Shown: one piece after another, positions 33,904 to 43,563 of the stretch | Numbering within the stretch: position 1 is the first letter of the stretch | Layout of the letters: each line of letters starts with the position of its first letter | NCBI GenBank assembly: GCA_020851115.1 | Contig: JADZDJ010000244.1 | Span: forward strand, 1 to 46,079 | Origin: Pirellulales bacterium | GTDB taxonomy: Bacteria > Planctomycetota > Planctomycetia > Pirellulales > JADZDJ01 | Direction: 5' to 3' | Length of the DNA stretch: 46,079 bases | Translations under genes and position numbers: made by a program | Notes under the pieces: model-generated | Database searches by the model: none | Seen by the model: only the letters and a program-made list of their open reading frames with translations | Told to the model about the DNA's origin: nothing

Positions 33904-35418
33904 ATGGACGATAAGGAAATCGTGTTGGCCGTGCGTACACTGCTGGCCGACAAGGTTGAGCGGGACGATTTTGAACTCTGGTTTGGTGCAGAGACAAAGC
34001 TTGAGCTTACCGACGGAATATTCCGCGTAACTGCGATAAGCCGTTTTGTGCAAGATTGGCTGCGGATCCATTTCCGAGGCGCGATCGAAACGGCTTGCCG
34101 CCATGTTCTCGGCCGCTCCGCGGCCGTGGAATTTCACGTTGCCGACGCATCCCTCCCAACGGATTCAGCACTGCCAGAAGTGCGTCAAACGCAATTGCCG
34201 TTTGCAGGTTCGAGCGAACCGGCCGCCAACTCGGTCCTGGTGACTCATCACCGAAATCATGCGGGCGTCGCGCCCGCGCCATCGACAACGGCCGCGATGG
34301 GCAACCGCTGGCGTCGAACCAGCCGCCGCGGCCATCTTGCGGTGACCGCTGCACAAGGCGAAAACCTTACCACAGGATCGCGCCGGCGATTTGCCAAACT
34401 CGATTCGTTTGTCGTGGGAAGCTCGAACCGGCTTGCCCATGCGATGGCTCAAACGGCGGTGGAAAAGCCAGGCAGCATGTCGCCGCTGCTGTTTCACGGG
34501 CCCAGCGGCTGTGGCAAGACGCATCTTCTGGAAGCGATTTGGACTGCCGCACATGCTCTTCGCCGCAGCGCAAACGTAGTGTTCCTGTCGGCCGAGCAGT
34601 TCACTACACTGTTCGTCGAAGCGCTTCGCGGCGCCGGGCTGCCGAGCTTTCGTCGAAAATATCGCGGCGTCGATCTATTGATCGTCGACGACGTGCAGTT
34701 CCTCGAGGGCAAGCGGGCAACGCTCGTCGAGCTATTGCACACCATCGATGCACTTCACCGCGACGGTAAACAGTTGGTGTTTTCCGCCGATCGTTCTCCC
34801 GCGGCACTCGGCGAGCTAGGGCCTGAATTGGCTTCACGGTTGGCGGGCGGAATGACCTGCAGCCTGGAGCAACCCGATTTGTCCCTGCGCATTGGCTTGG
34901 TGCAGCAATTTGCGAGTCGGTTGGACGTCGAATTTCCGCCAGCGGTGGCCGAATACATTGCCGCTAACGTGACGACAGGCGCCCGCGAAATCTCAGGAGC
35001 GGTCAATCGCATTCATGCCGCCAGCCGTATGTTGAAGGAACCGATCTCCCATGAATTGGCAGAAGTTTCGTTGGCCGAGTTGCTTCGCCATAGTCGAAAA
35101 GCGGTGCGGCTGACCGACATCGAGCGGGCAATTTGCGACGAATTTGGGCTGTCGAACGAAAGCCTGCAATCGGGGGGGCGGACGAAGGCGATTAGCTCAG
35201 CACGGATGCTGGCGATGTTTCTGGCGCGAAAGCATACGCGCGCTGGACTCGCGGAAATTGGTCAGCATTTCGGCCGTCGTAGCCACAGTACAGTGATCTC
35301 AGCGCAAAAGCGTGTTTCCGATTGGCTGTCGAACCAGTCGGACATCGACCTCTCCGAGCGTCGCTGTACCGTGGATGAAGCGATTCAGCGCGTTGAACAA
35401 AGGCTGCGAGCAGGGTAG
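33904..35418 (+). CDS. dnaA: Chromosomal replication initiator DnaA
   Basis: The 504-residue protein shows the four DnaA domains. Domain I is at ~1-80 (FELWFGAETKLELTDG), a Pro/Arg-rich linker at ~85-165, and the AAA+ domain at ~166-385 has Walker A GPSGCGKT (199-206), Walker B LLIVDD (258-263) and sensor-1 region LVFSADRSP. Domain IV, which binds DnaA boxes, ends in LAEIGQHFGRRSHSTVISAQ (~449-468). E. coli has GGRDHTTV where this has GRRSHSTV, so box preference may differ. DnaA opens the replication origin. Neither dnaN nor recF follows. ATG 33904 starts domain I correctly. Confidence 0.9.
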   Translation: MDDKEIVLAVRTLLADKVERDDFELWFGAETKLELTDGIFRVTAISRFVQDWLRIHFRGAIETACRHVLGRSAAVEFHVADASLPTDSALPEVRQTQLPFAGSSEPAANSVLVTHHRNHAGVAPAPSTTAAMGNRWRRTSRRGHLAVTAAQGENLTTGSRRRFAKLDSFVVGSSNRLAHAMAQTAVEKPGSMSPLLFHGPSGCGKTHLLEAIWTAAHALRRSANVVFLSAEQFTTLFVEALRGAGLPSFRRKYRGVDLLIVDDVQFLEGKRATLVELLHTIDALHRDGKQLVFSADRSPAALGELGPELASRLAGGMTCSLEQPDLSLRIGLVQQFASRLDVEFPPAVAEYIAANVTTGAREISGAVNRIHAASRMLKEPISHELAEVSLAELLRHSRKAVRLTDIERAICDEFGLSNESLQSGGRTKAISSARMLAMFLARKHTRAGLAEIGQHFGRRSHSTVISAQKRVSDWLSNQSDIDLSERRCTVDEAIQRVEQRLRAG

Positions 35419-35555
35419 TGGCCAATGGCCAGTGGTTAATCAGTTGGCGGCGTTGGACATGCATTTCCAACAGCGACTTCAACGGACTGTCCAATCGATG
35501 CAGCATACAATGGTTGCGGCCATTTCTGCGGCTCTGACCGAGCTTGTAGCCAACG

Positions 35556-36110
35556 ATGAAAATCTACACCAAGACTGGCGATGGCGGCCAAACGGGCTTA
35601 TTCGGCGGATCGCGCGTGCGCAAAAATGACGTGCGGATCGAGGCTATCGGGGCCGTCGATGAGTTGAACGCGGTGCTAGGACTGGTGCGAACTGAAGCCT
35701 TGCCGATCGAAATCGATTCGCGATTGGCGTCTGTGCAGCATACATTGTTCGACTTAGGGGCCGAGCTGGCGGCCCTCGATCCGCGTTCGTGCGGCACGAA
35801 TCTCGTATCATCCGAGCAGATCAAGAAGCTAGAATCGGCGATCGATCAATTCCAAGCGGATCTGCCGCCGCTCCAAGATTTCATTCTGCCCGGCGGTTGT
35901 CGTGCGGCAGCCCTGTTGCATGTCGCCCGCAGCGTTTGTCGCCGAGCGGAACGCTGCGCGGTGTCGCTAGGCGAACAAGAAAACGTAGTGCTTTCGCCCA
36001 ATATCATCGCCTATTTGAACCGGCTAGGAGACTTGCTCTTTGTTTTAGCGCGGGCCGCGAATCAGCTTGCCGGGCGTGGCGACGTTCTTTGGCAGAAAGT
36101 TGACCGGTAG
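35556..36110 (+). CDS. PduO-type cob(I)alamin adenosyltransferase
   Basis: The 184-residue protein starts MKIYTKTGDGGQTGLFGGSR, the ATP-binding N-terminus of PduO-type enzymes, with RIEAIGAVDELNAVLG (~27-42) and the trimer/active-site helix LHVARSVCRRAERC (~121-134), where R-x2-C-R-R-A-E-R is a family motif. It transfers the adenosyl group of ATP to cob(I)alamin to make coenzyme B12. Cytoplasmic. It follows dnaA by 137 bp on the same strand, and may share its transcript; no functional link is implied. Confidence 0.93.
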   Translation: MKIYTKTGDGGQTGLFGGSRVRKNDVRIEAIGAVDELNAVLGLVRTEALPIEIDSRLASVQHTLFDLGAELAALDPRSCGTNLVSSEQIKKLESAIDQFQADLPPLQDFILPGGCRAAALLHVARSVCRRAERCAVSLGEQENVVLSPNIIAYLNRLGDLLFVLARAANQLAGRGDVLWQKVDR

Positions 36111-36364
36111 CGGTTGCTGCGGAAGAGGATCGCAAACGCCGCCTGGGAACTTCGCTCTTTACCCTTGGACGGTCGCTAGCTACGTTGGTGAACTTGGTAG
36201 GCTACTGCGGCAAAGCGCAGCGCATGGGTTCCTAAGCGTTACCATCCACCATTCCGGCAACTCCGGAAGCCGACCGTCTGAACCACTTCCGCAATTTCCG
36301 TCGGTTTTTGTGGTAGGCGTCCGACGGTCCAACCGTTTCTAATTCGCAGTCCCGGCAAAATTCA

Positions 36365-37819
36365 ATGGCGAGATTCATCAAAGCGATTTGCGGATGTGGT
36401 CTCGCGGCGGCGCTGCTATTGGACTCGATCAGCGCTAGCGCGCAAGCCCCAACCAGCACCAAACTAGCGACTGCGTCGGCAAGTGCGACTGGCGCGGCCA
36501 CCGCCCACATGGCAGGTGACAACGCATGGATGCTCACCTGCAGCGCCTTCGTGCTGTTTATGACCGTACCAGGGCTGGCCATGTTCTATGGTGGCTTGGT
36601 GCGCAAGAAAAACGTCTTGGGCGTGATGATGCAGTGCGTGTTCCTGATGGGGATGAATTCCATCATTTGGGCGCTGTATGGATACTCGCTCGCCTATGGA
36701 GGCGATGCTGCGGCCAGCGATGCGCCGCCGCTATCGAAGTGGATCGGCAACGGCGACTACTTGCTGATGAACAATGTTGAATTGACCTGGGATGAGGCGA
36801 ACGGCCGAAAGGCAGATCCGCCGCTGGAAGGCGCTGTGCCGATTCCGCGGCTCACGCACATGCTGTTTCAGGGCATGTTTTTCATCATCGCTCCCGCCTT
36901 GATTTGCGGAGCATTCGCTGAACGCATGAAATTCAGCGCGATGGTCGCGTTTATGGTTTTGTGGGATACTTTCGTGTACCTTCCGCTGTGCCACTGGGTT
37001 TGGGATGGCGGGCTGCTGTCGTTTGGCAAGCCGTATGCCTTGGCTGGCGGTGCGCTCGATTTTGCCGGGGGCACGGTGGTGCATATTAGCTCCGGCGTGT
37101 CGGCCTTGATCTGTGCGCTACTCATTGGCAAGCGATTGGGTTACGGCCACGAACCAATGCCGCCGCACAATTTGACCTACACCACGCTTGGTGCTGGCAT
37201 GTTGTGGGTTGGCTGGTTCGGCTTAAATGCTGGCAGCCATTATTCGTCGGATGCGATTGCGGCAAGCGCCTTTGCCGCCACGCAATTCGCCGCGGCTGCC
37301 GGCACGCTTGCCTGGGCGAGCATGGAGTGGATTTTTCGTGGAAAGCCGAGCGTGCTGGGAGCCTGCTCCGGCGTGATTGCCGGATTGGTTTGCATCACTC
37401 CAGCCTCCGGCTATGTGACGCCAATGCCCGCTATCATCATGGGATTATCCGCCGGTGCGATTTGCTTTTTTGCTTGCACAACGCTCAAATCAAAGCTCGG
37501 ATATGACGATTCGCTCGACACCTTTGGCGTTCACGGCATCGGCGGCACGCTGGGAACAATTTTGACGGGGGTGTTTGCGACCCGCGCCGTCACCGACATC
37601 GCGGTCTCGGAAGGTAGGAAGCTTGGATTCCTGGAAGGCGGAAGCATCCTTACCGGCCAGTTGGCGGCCGTCGCGGTCAGTTGGCTTCTGGCGGTCGTCG
37701 CCACATTCGTGATCCTGAAAGCGCTCGACCTGACGATGGGCCTGCGCGTCAGCCAACAGCAAGAAGTTCAAGGGTTAGACCTGAGTCAGCACGGCGAGGA
37801 AGGGTATATTTTCATCTAG
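36365..37819 (+). CDS. amtB: Ammonium transporter AmtB
   Basis: The 484-residue protein has a signal peptide or leader (~1-27, ending SASAQA) and eleven membrane helices. Conserved AmtB features are FYGGLVRKKNVLGVMMQC (~76-93), MLFQGMFFIIAPALICGAFA with the Phe gate, DFAGGTVVHISSG with the first pore His, and DTFGVHGIGGTLG with the second pore His. It passes NH3/NH4+ across the inner membrane. The PII gene follows 106 bp downstream and glnD next, so transport is probably controlled by a PII protein docking on its cytoplasmic face. Confidence 0.95.
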   Translation: MARFIKAICGCGLAAALLLDSISASAQAPTSTKLATASASATGAATAHMAGDNAWMLTCSAFVLFMTVPGLAMFYGGLVRKKNVLGVMMQCVFLMGMNSIIWALYGYSLAYGGDAAASDAPPLSKWIGNGDYLLMNNVELTWDEANGRKADPPLEGAVPIPRLTHMLFQGMFFIIAPALICGAFAERMKFSAMVAFMVLWDTFVYLPLCHWVWDGGLLSFGKPYALAGGALDFAGGTVVHISSGVSALICALLIGKRLGYGHEPMPPHNLTYTTLGAGMLWVGWFGLNAGSHYSSDAIAASAFAATQFAAAAGTLAWASMEWIFRGKPSVLGACSGVIAGLVCITPASGYVTPMPAIIMGLSAGAICFFACTTLKSKLGYDDSLDTFGVHGIGGTLGTILTGVFATRAVTDIAVSEGRKLGFLEGGSILTGQLAAVAVSWLLAVVATFVILKALDLTMGLRVSQQQEVQGLDLSQHGEEGYIFI

Positions 37820-37823
37820 GTAA

Positions 37824-38275
<452 letters not shown>

Positions 38276-38432
38276 CCATCCATAAATTACATGAGCGAGT
38301 GAAGGAGTGATGGCGCAAAGGGGTAAGAGAATGGGCAGAGCAGCCTGATCGTTCTTTATCCTTTCCCATGCTCACCCCTTCAGCCGTTGATCCTGGTGTA
38401 CTACTGCGCTGTCGATCGAGGTGAAATATTCA

Positions 38433-41084
38433 ATGTCCTCTGGCGTCAATCTCCGAGCCGCCGTGCTTGCCGCCCGCGATTGGCTCTGCGCTCAGCGGGC
38501 TGATTTGCACCGGCAGCATCAGGCCGGATCGCCGGGAATTCAAGTTAGCACGCGGCTGACCGATATGCTCGATCGCGCGGTACTCGACCTTTACCGCGCT
38601 GCGATCAACGATCTGATTTCAGCCACCGACGCCGAATCGATTCAAGATCAGATCGCGCTGGTGGCGCTGGGAGGGCAAGCCCGGCGCGAAGTGGCGCCTT
38701 TTTCCGACGCGGATGTGATGGTGCTGCATCTAGCCGGCGCCGCGGAGCAAATCGACGGGCTGCGCCGCCGACTACAGCAAGATTTGTCCGACGTCCGGCT
38801 TAGCCCTGGCCAAAATTGGTGGACCATCGAGCAAGCCTGCAAAGGCGCGCTGAAAGACGCCACGGTGTTCACGTCGCTGATCGAATCGCGACTGCTCGCC
38901 GGCAGCGAAACATTATTCGCGCGATTTCAAAGTCGATTTCGGAGGACAACCAGACGGCATTGGCGGCGACTGGTCGGTGCGATCGATCAATCGCGCGGCG
39001 AGCAGCGCGCACAGTTCGGCGAAACGGTGTATTTGCTCGAACCGAATGTGAAAGAATCACCCGGCGGACTGCGCGACATGCAATTGCTGCGGTGGGTGGG
39101 CTTTGTGCGTTACGGACAGGCGTCTCCAGAGAGCCTGCAACTACTCGCCGCGCTTTCGAAGGAAGACCAAATCGCGATGCGACGGGCGACCGAATTCTTT
39201 TTGCGCGTGCGAAACGAGCTGCACTTCCACGCCCAGCACGCCAACGATGTGCTGGACCGCGCCGAGCAGGTTCGCTTGGCCGACCTATTCGGCTGTCGGG
39301 GGGCCGATGGCATTTTGCCCGTCGAGCAGTTCATGCGCGACTATTTTCGGCACAGTCGCGCGGTGCAGCAGATCGTATCGCGGTTTGTCGAAGGCGCCGA
39401 TCCTTGGATCAGATGGGGCGAAAGGCTGTCGCCGATTTTCGGCCATCAGGTGGAAGGAGATTTTCGCGTAGGACCAACGCGGATTAGCGCCACCAAGCGC
39501 GGCCTGAAGAAGCTGCGGGGCGACCTGGTTGAAATTCTGCGCCTCGCGGATTTGGCCAATATGTACAATAAGCGAATTGCCCACAGCACCTGGGAAGCAA
39601 TTCATCGGACAGCGCCTCAACTGCCAGCGGTCGTACCGCGCGAAGCGTCAGAACGATTCCTGTCGTTGCTTTCGCAGCCCGCTCGACTGGGCGAACTGCT
39701 GCGCAGCTTGCACGAACTGGGCGCGCTGGAAAAACTGATTCCGGCCTTCACGCACGCGCGCGGTCTGTTGCAATTCAACGAGTATCATAAATATACCGTT
39801 GACGAACATTGCTTGCGTGCCGTGGAAGCGGCAACATCATTGCTCGATGTTCCGCGGCCGTGGGCCAAAGTGTATCGGTCAATTCAGGAGAAGCGGACAC
39901 TGCATTTGGCGCTCCTCATTCACGATCTGGGAAAGGGGTATGTGGACGATCATAGCGATGTCGGACTGCAAATCGCCGAGGAAACGGCCCGGCGATTGAG
40001 AATGCCCCCGCGCGAAGCGGAAACGCTGAAGTTCCTCGTTCACAAGCATCTAATGATGTCGCACCTCGCCTTTCGACGCGATACGAGCGACGACCAACTG
40101 ATCGTCCGGTTTGCGGTCGAAGTCGGCTCGGCTGAAGTACTGCGGATGCTGCTCGTGCTGACCTGCGCCGATTTAGCAGCCGTGGGGCCGGGCGTATTCA
40201 ATTCATGGAAGGGAGAAGTGTTGATCGATTTGTACGAACGAGCACTGCGTCACTTATCGGGCGATACCCCATCTCTGGCCGCCGATGAGCGCCGAGCGGA
40301 CGCGCGGACGGCGATCGAGCGCGAGACGGATACTGCTTGGTTTGAACGGCAGATCGACTTACTGCCAAGTTCTTATTTGATGACCACGCCGGCGCCCCAG
40401 ATTGCCGACGAACTGCGGCGTCTGCGCAACCTGGGTACGAGCGAAGCGCGAGTCTGGCATCTTTATTCACCGGAGACAAAAATCATCGAATACACGATCG
40501 GTACTTATGAATCGATCACGCCCGGCGTCTTCCATAAGTTGGCCGGCGCCTTGAGTAGTCAGGGGTTGCAAATTCTCTCGGCCAATATCAACACGCTGGC
40601 CGATGGGCTGGTGCTGGACCGCTTCCGCGTGCAAGATCCGGATTTTTCTTGCGCGCCAGCGAGCCAGCGACTGGAGGAGATTGATCGACGCCTCATCGAC
40701 TCGCTCGCCTGCGGCGAACCGCCGGTTTTTCGCCGCGTGTGGCAAAGCAGCACTCGCCGTGCTAGCGACGTGCTGCACATTCAGCCGACTCGGGTGCGAA
40801 TCGACAACAGCACGTCGGAGCAGTTCACCATCATCGATGTGTTCGCCTGCGACCGCTTGGGCTTGCTGTACACGATTTCCCGCACGCTGTTTGACCTGGG
40901 GCTTTCGGTGTCGCTCGCCAAAATTGGCACGTACCTCGACCAAGTGGTGGATGTGTTCTATGTCACCGATGAATTGGGCGACAAGATCGAAAACGAAGAT
41001 CGGCTGGACCAAATTCGCACGCGGCTGCTCCAAGCGATTCAAGTCTTGGAAAGTGGCGCGCCAGCGAACGCAGCCCAGGCATGA
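38433..41084 (+). CDS. glnD: PII uridylyltransferase / uridylyl-removing enzyme GlnD
   Basis: The 883-residue protein has the GlnD domain order. The nucleotidyltransferase domain has ALGGQARREVAPFSDADVMV (~74-93), with Asp-x-Asp metal ligands. Then come a GlnE/GlnD-like helical region (KESPGGLRDMQLLRW), an HD domain with LALLIHDLGKGYVDDHSDVG (~491-510), and two C-terminal ACT domains (~685-760 and ~800-875) that sense glutamine. It uridylylates PII when glutamine is low and removes UMP when it is high. GAGGTG lies 8 nt before the ATG at 38433, which is preferred over a GTG four codons upstream. Linkage with amtB and PII makes a compact nitrogen-control cluster. Confidence 0.92.
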   Translation: MSSGVNLRAAVLAARDWLCAQRADLHRQHQAGSPGIQVSTRLTDMLDRAVLDLYRAAINDLISATDAESIQDQIALVALGGQARREVAPFSDADVMVLHLAGAAEQIDGLRRRLQQDLSDVRLSPGQNWWTIEQACKGALKDATVFTSLIESRLLAGSETLFARFQSRFRRTTRRHWRRLVGAIDQSRGEQRAQFGETVYLLEPNVKESPGGLRDMQLLRWVGFVRYGQASPESLQLLAALSKEDQIAMRRATEFFLRVRNELHFHAQHANDVLDRAEQVRLADLFGCRGADGILPVEQFMRDYFRHSRAVQQIVSRFVEGADPWIRWGERLSPIFGHQVEGDFRVGPTRISATKRGLKKLRGDLVEILRLADLANMYNKRIAHSTWEAIHRTAPQLPAVVPREASERFLSLLSQPARLGELLRSLHELGALEKLIPAFTHARGLLQFNEYHKYTVDEHCLRAVEAATSLLDVPRPWAKVYRSIQEKRTLHLALLIHDLGKGYVDDHSDVGLQIAEETARRLRMPPREAETLKFLVHKHLMMSHLAFRRDTSDDQLIVRFAVEVGSAEVLRMLLVLTCADLAAVGPGVFNSWKGEVLIDLYERALRHLSGDTPSLAADERRADARTAIERETDTAWFERQIDLLPSSYLMTTPAPQIADELRRLRNLGTSEARVWHLYSPETKIIEYTIGTYESITPGVFHKLAGALSSQGLQILSANINTLADGLVLDRFRVQDPDFSCAPASQRLEEIDRRLIDSLACGEPPVFRRVWQSSTRRASDVLHIQPTRVRIDNSTSEQFTIIDVFACDRLGLLYTISRTLFDLGLSVSLAKIGTYLDQVVDVFYVTDELGDKIENEDRLDQIRTRLLQAIQVLESGAPANAAQA

Positions 41085-41094
41085 TGCTCGCTGA

Positions 41095-41343
41095 CTAATT
41101 GCGCAGCAACCGCCGTAGTAGCACTTCATCGATGCGTCCGCGAAAGCGCTCTTTGCCATCGATTGCCACAACGGGCACCCAGTGGTCGTACTTTTCGCGT
41201 AGCGCAGGATCCGAATCGACGTCGATTTCGTCGATCGAAAGCCCGTGGGAAAACAGCACCGACTTCGCCTGCTCGCATAAGCAGCATCCCTGTCGGGTGT
41301 AAAGAATCGCGGTTGGCATGGGATCGGAAGGCAGACGTTTCAT
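41095..41343 (-). CDS. Glutaredoxin-like protein
   Basis: The ~82-residue protein has AILYTRQGCCLCEQAKSVL with the active site C-C-L-C near the start of a thioredoxin fold, followed by IDEIDVDSDPALREKYDHWV and PVVAIDGKERFRG with the cis-Pro. It fits the glutaredoxin-related DUF836 family, probably a small thiol-disulfide protein. Partner unknown. Two starts are possible, ATG 41343 with GGTTGAG next to it or ATG 41319. It is convergent with glnD, only 10 bp between the stops. Confidence 0.8.
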   Translation of the reverse strand: MKRLPSDPMPTAILYTRQGCCLCEQAKSVLFSHGLSIDEIDVDSDPALREKYDHWVPVVAIDGKERFRGRIDEVLLRRLLRN

Positions 41344-41701
41344 CTCAACCGTGTATGTTGCAGGCGGCACCAGTCGCATGGAACGATGTAATTTTCATGC
41401 TTCGACACGGGCAGAACCCTCCCTTGGCTGCCGCCTGCCTGACCGCAGCACGACCGAAAACAATGCGTTTCTGGCTCGGTGGCCTCCTGCTTTTGGGGAA
41501 CAAAGGACGAAAAACCGTCTCATTTTTTTGATAATCTAACCCTTAGCGGCCAAATCGACCAGCGAATTGCTGGTAATTCTTGCATTTTCTTGATATTCTA
41601 TTTCAATGAGGTTTGGGTCGCGGCGGCGAGGTTGGATGCCGCTGCGGGAGGGAAATTCTTAGTCGTCTCGCACTGGTCTCGCAAGCGTGGCGGGTCTCGT
41701 C
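41344..41701. other. Intergenic region upstream of the kinase gene
   Basis: No gene seen. CCAGC (41559-41563) and GCTGG (41569-41573) form a 5-bp stem-loop, followed by an AT-rich stretch (TTGCATTTTCTTGATATTC) at ~41580-41600 that may hold a weak promoter. A GTG five codons before 41702 is an alternative kinase start. Confidence 0.25.
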
Positions 41702-43357
41702 ATGGTCGCGCTTAGCACCGACAAATTTGGAGATTTACTGCGTCGCAGCGAGTTGGTCGATCAAGATGCGCTCGATCAAGCAATTGCCAAGATCGAGCGC
41801 GAAGCGGGACTTTCTATCGACGGGCCAGCCTTGGCCGACAAGCTGGTGGAGGCCCGGCTGATTACGCCGTGGCATCGCGAAAAGCTGCTGGAGGGCAAAT
41901 ACAAAGGCTTTCGCCTCGGCGATAAGTACAAGCTGCTGGGGCATATCGGCACCGGCGGTATGAGCACCGTCTATCTGGCCGAGCACAGCAAGATGCAGCG
42001 CCTCGTGGCGATCAAGCTGCTGCCCAAGAAGCGCGTCAACGATTCGTCTTATCTGGCCCGATTTTATCGCGAGGCGCAAGCGGCGGCCAAGCTCGACCAC
42101 AAGAACATCGTTCGCGCTTACGACATCGATCACCAAGACGACAATCACTTCTTGGTGATGGAGTATGTCGAAGGGCGTGACTTGCAAACCTACGTGCGAG
42201 ACGCCGGCCAGTTGGATTACGACCTGGCCGCGGACTTTATTCGCCAGGCCGCGGAAGGTTTGGAACACGCTCATCAAGCGGGCTTGATTCATCGCGACAT
42301 CAAGCCGTCGAATTTGCTCGTCGATCAGCGCGGCGTTGTGAAAGTGCTGGATATGGGACTGGCGCGGTGGGAAGACGATAAGGCGGCCTCCCTCACGATC
42401 GCCCACGAAGAAAATGTGCTGGGAACGGCCGATTATTTGGCCCCCGAGCAGGCTAAGAACAGCCACAGTGTCGATAAGCGGGCGGACATCTACAGTCTCG
42501 GATGCACCTTATATTTCCTGCTCACGGGCCATGCGCCATTCCCAACGGGATCGTTGCCGGAGAGGATTGCGAAGCACTTGAGCGAAATGCCCAAGAGCAT
42601 TTACGAGGACCGTCGAGATGCTCCGCAAGCGCTCGTGGATGTTTGCTTGCGAATGATGGCAAAGAATGCGGAGGCGCGCTATCAATCGGCCGGCGAAGTC
42701 GCCGCCACGCTGACCAAATGGCTGCAATCTCGCGGCAAGGACGTGACCGGCGACAGCACGTTGCGCGGAGATTCGCGCCCGGTCGGGCCGCCGCCGCGCC
42801 GTCCGTTGCACCCTCCTCGACGAAAAGACAAGTCGAGCGACGACGACACGGTTTCCAACCGCAACCAGGATACGATTAAAGGCAAATCAAATTCGTTCAG
42901 TCCGCCGCGGGGGCCCGCGCGGCCGAGCTCCGATTCGCAGATTCTCCACGGAGGCAGCAGCGTCCGCATCAGCGGCAGCAGCATCATTCGGCACGGCAGC
43001 AGCATCGTGCGCGCCGACAGCAGCAGCGTGCTCGGCGGCAAGTCGGGGGCTCTTAAAGGCTCCGGCAAATCGCTGCCGGTCGCCAAGTCGTTGAAGCAAA
43101 AAGATGACGAGCCGTTGAGTAGCTTGCTGGAAGAAGCGGCCGAATTAGTTCAGCACGAGATGGAAGACCGTATCCGCGCCGGCGCCAACCGCACCCCCGC
43201 ACGCCCCAATCAGCCAAATTCACCAGCCGGGTACACGCCAAGCTATCGGCAACCTTCTGCCGACGGCGGCTTGCCCATTTGGGCTTGGGCCGTCATCGGT
43301 GCCGCCATTGTCGCGGCCTTGATCGGCGTTGCCATTATTGCTTCGAGCGGCGGTTAA
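41702..43357 (+). CDS. Membrane-anchored serine/threonine protein kinase
   Basis: The 551-residue protein has a ~75-residue N-terminal segment, then a Hanks-type kinase domain (~77-345). It has the Gly loop LGHIGTGGMSTVYLAE, Lys105 in LVAIKLL, the catalytic loop HRDIKPSNLL (~197-206), DMG in place of DFG (~217) and GTADYLAPEQA. DMG is common in planctomycete kinases. A ~180-residue linker follows, with a Ser-rich repeat region (~416-443, units like GSSIIRHGSSIVR) that may be a phosphorylation target. The C-terminal helix WAWAVIGAAIVAALIGVAII (~526-546) anchors it in the membrane with almost no extracellular domain (SSGG). Its signal and substrates are unknown. Confidence 0.92.
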   Translation: MVALSTDKFGDLLRRSELVDQDALDQAIAKIEREAGLSIDGPALADKLVEARLITPWHREKLLEGKYKGFRLGDKYKLLGHIGTGGMSTVYLAEHSKMQRLVAIKLLPKKRVNDSSYLARFYREAQAAAKLDHKNIVRAYDIDHQDDNHFLVMEYVEGRDLQTYVRDAGQLDYDLAADFIRQAAEGLEHAHQAGLIHRDIKPSNLLVDQRGVVKVLDMGLARWEDDKAASLTIAHEENVLGTADYLAPEQAKNSHSVDKRADIYSLGCTLYFLLTGHAPFPTGSLPERIAKHLSEMPKSIYEDRRDAPQALVDVCLRMMAKNAEARYQSAGEVAATLTKWLQSRGKDVTGDSTLRGDSRPVGPPPRRPLHPPRRKDKSSDDDTVSNRNQDTIKGKSNSFSPPRGPARPSSDSQILHGGSSVRISGSSIIRHGSSIVRADSSSVLGGKSGALKGSGKSLPVAKSLKQKDDEPLSSLLEEAAELVQHEMEDRIRAGANRTPARPNQPNSPAGYTPSYRQPSADGGLPIWAWAVIGAAIVAALIGVAIIASSGG

Positions 43358-43563
43358 ACCTACGTTGCTGCTGCAAGGGCAGGTGTTCTAAAAGGCCAGG
43401 CAACGTGATGACATCGATGCGTGATCTTTACTAAATCAACCTATTGCAATTTGCTGAAGTCGAACGGCGACCAAGGCAATGTCTGCGGATCGTAGCGAAG
43501 GTGCGTTGAGACGAGCGAATCGACTGCAATTCGAGCCAAGAGAATGGCTTGAATGCGCGAAAC

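Noticed and set aside
36112-36364. Sigma54 promoter for amtB
   Set aside because: The GG and GC of the nearest candidate are 9 nt apart instead of 10 and the rest does not match.
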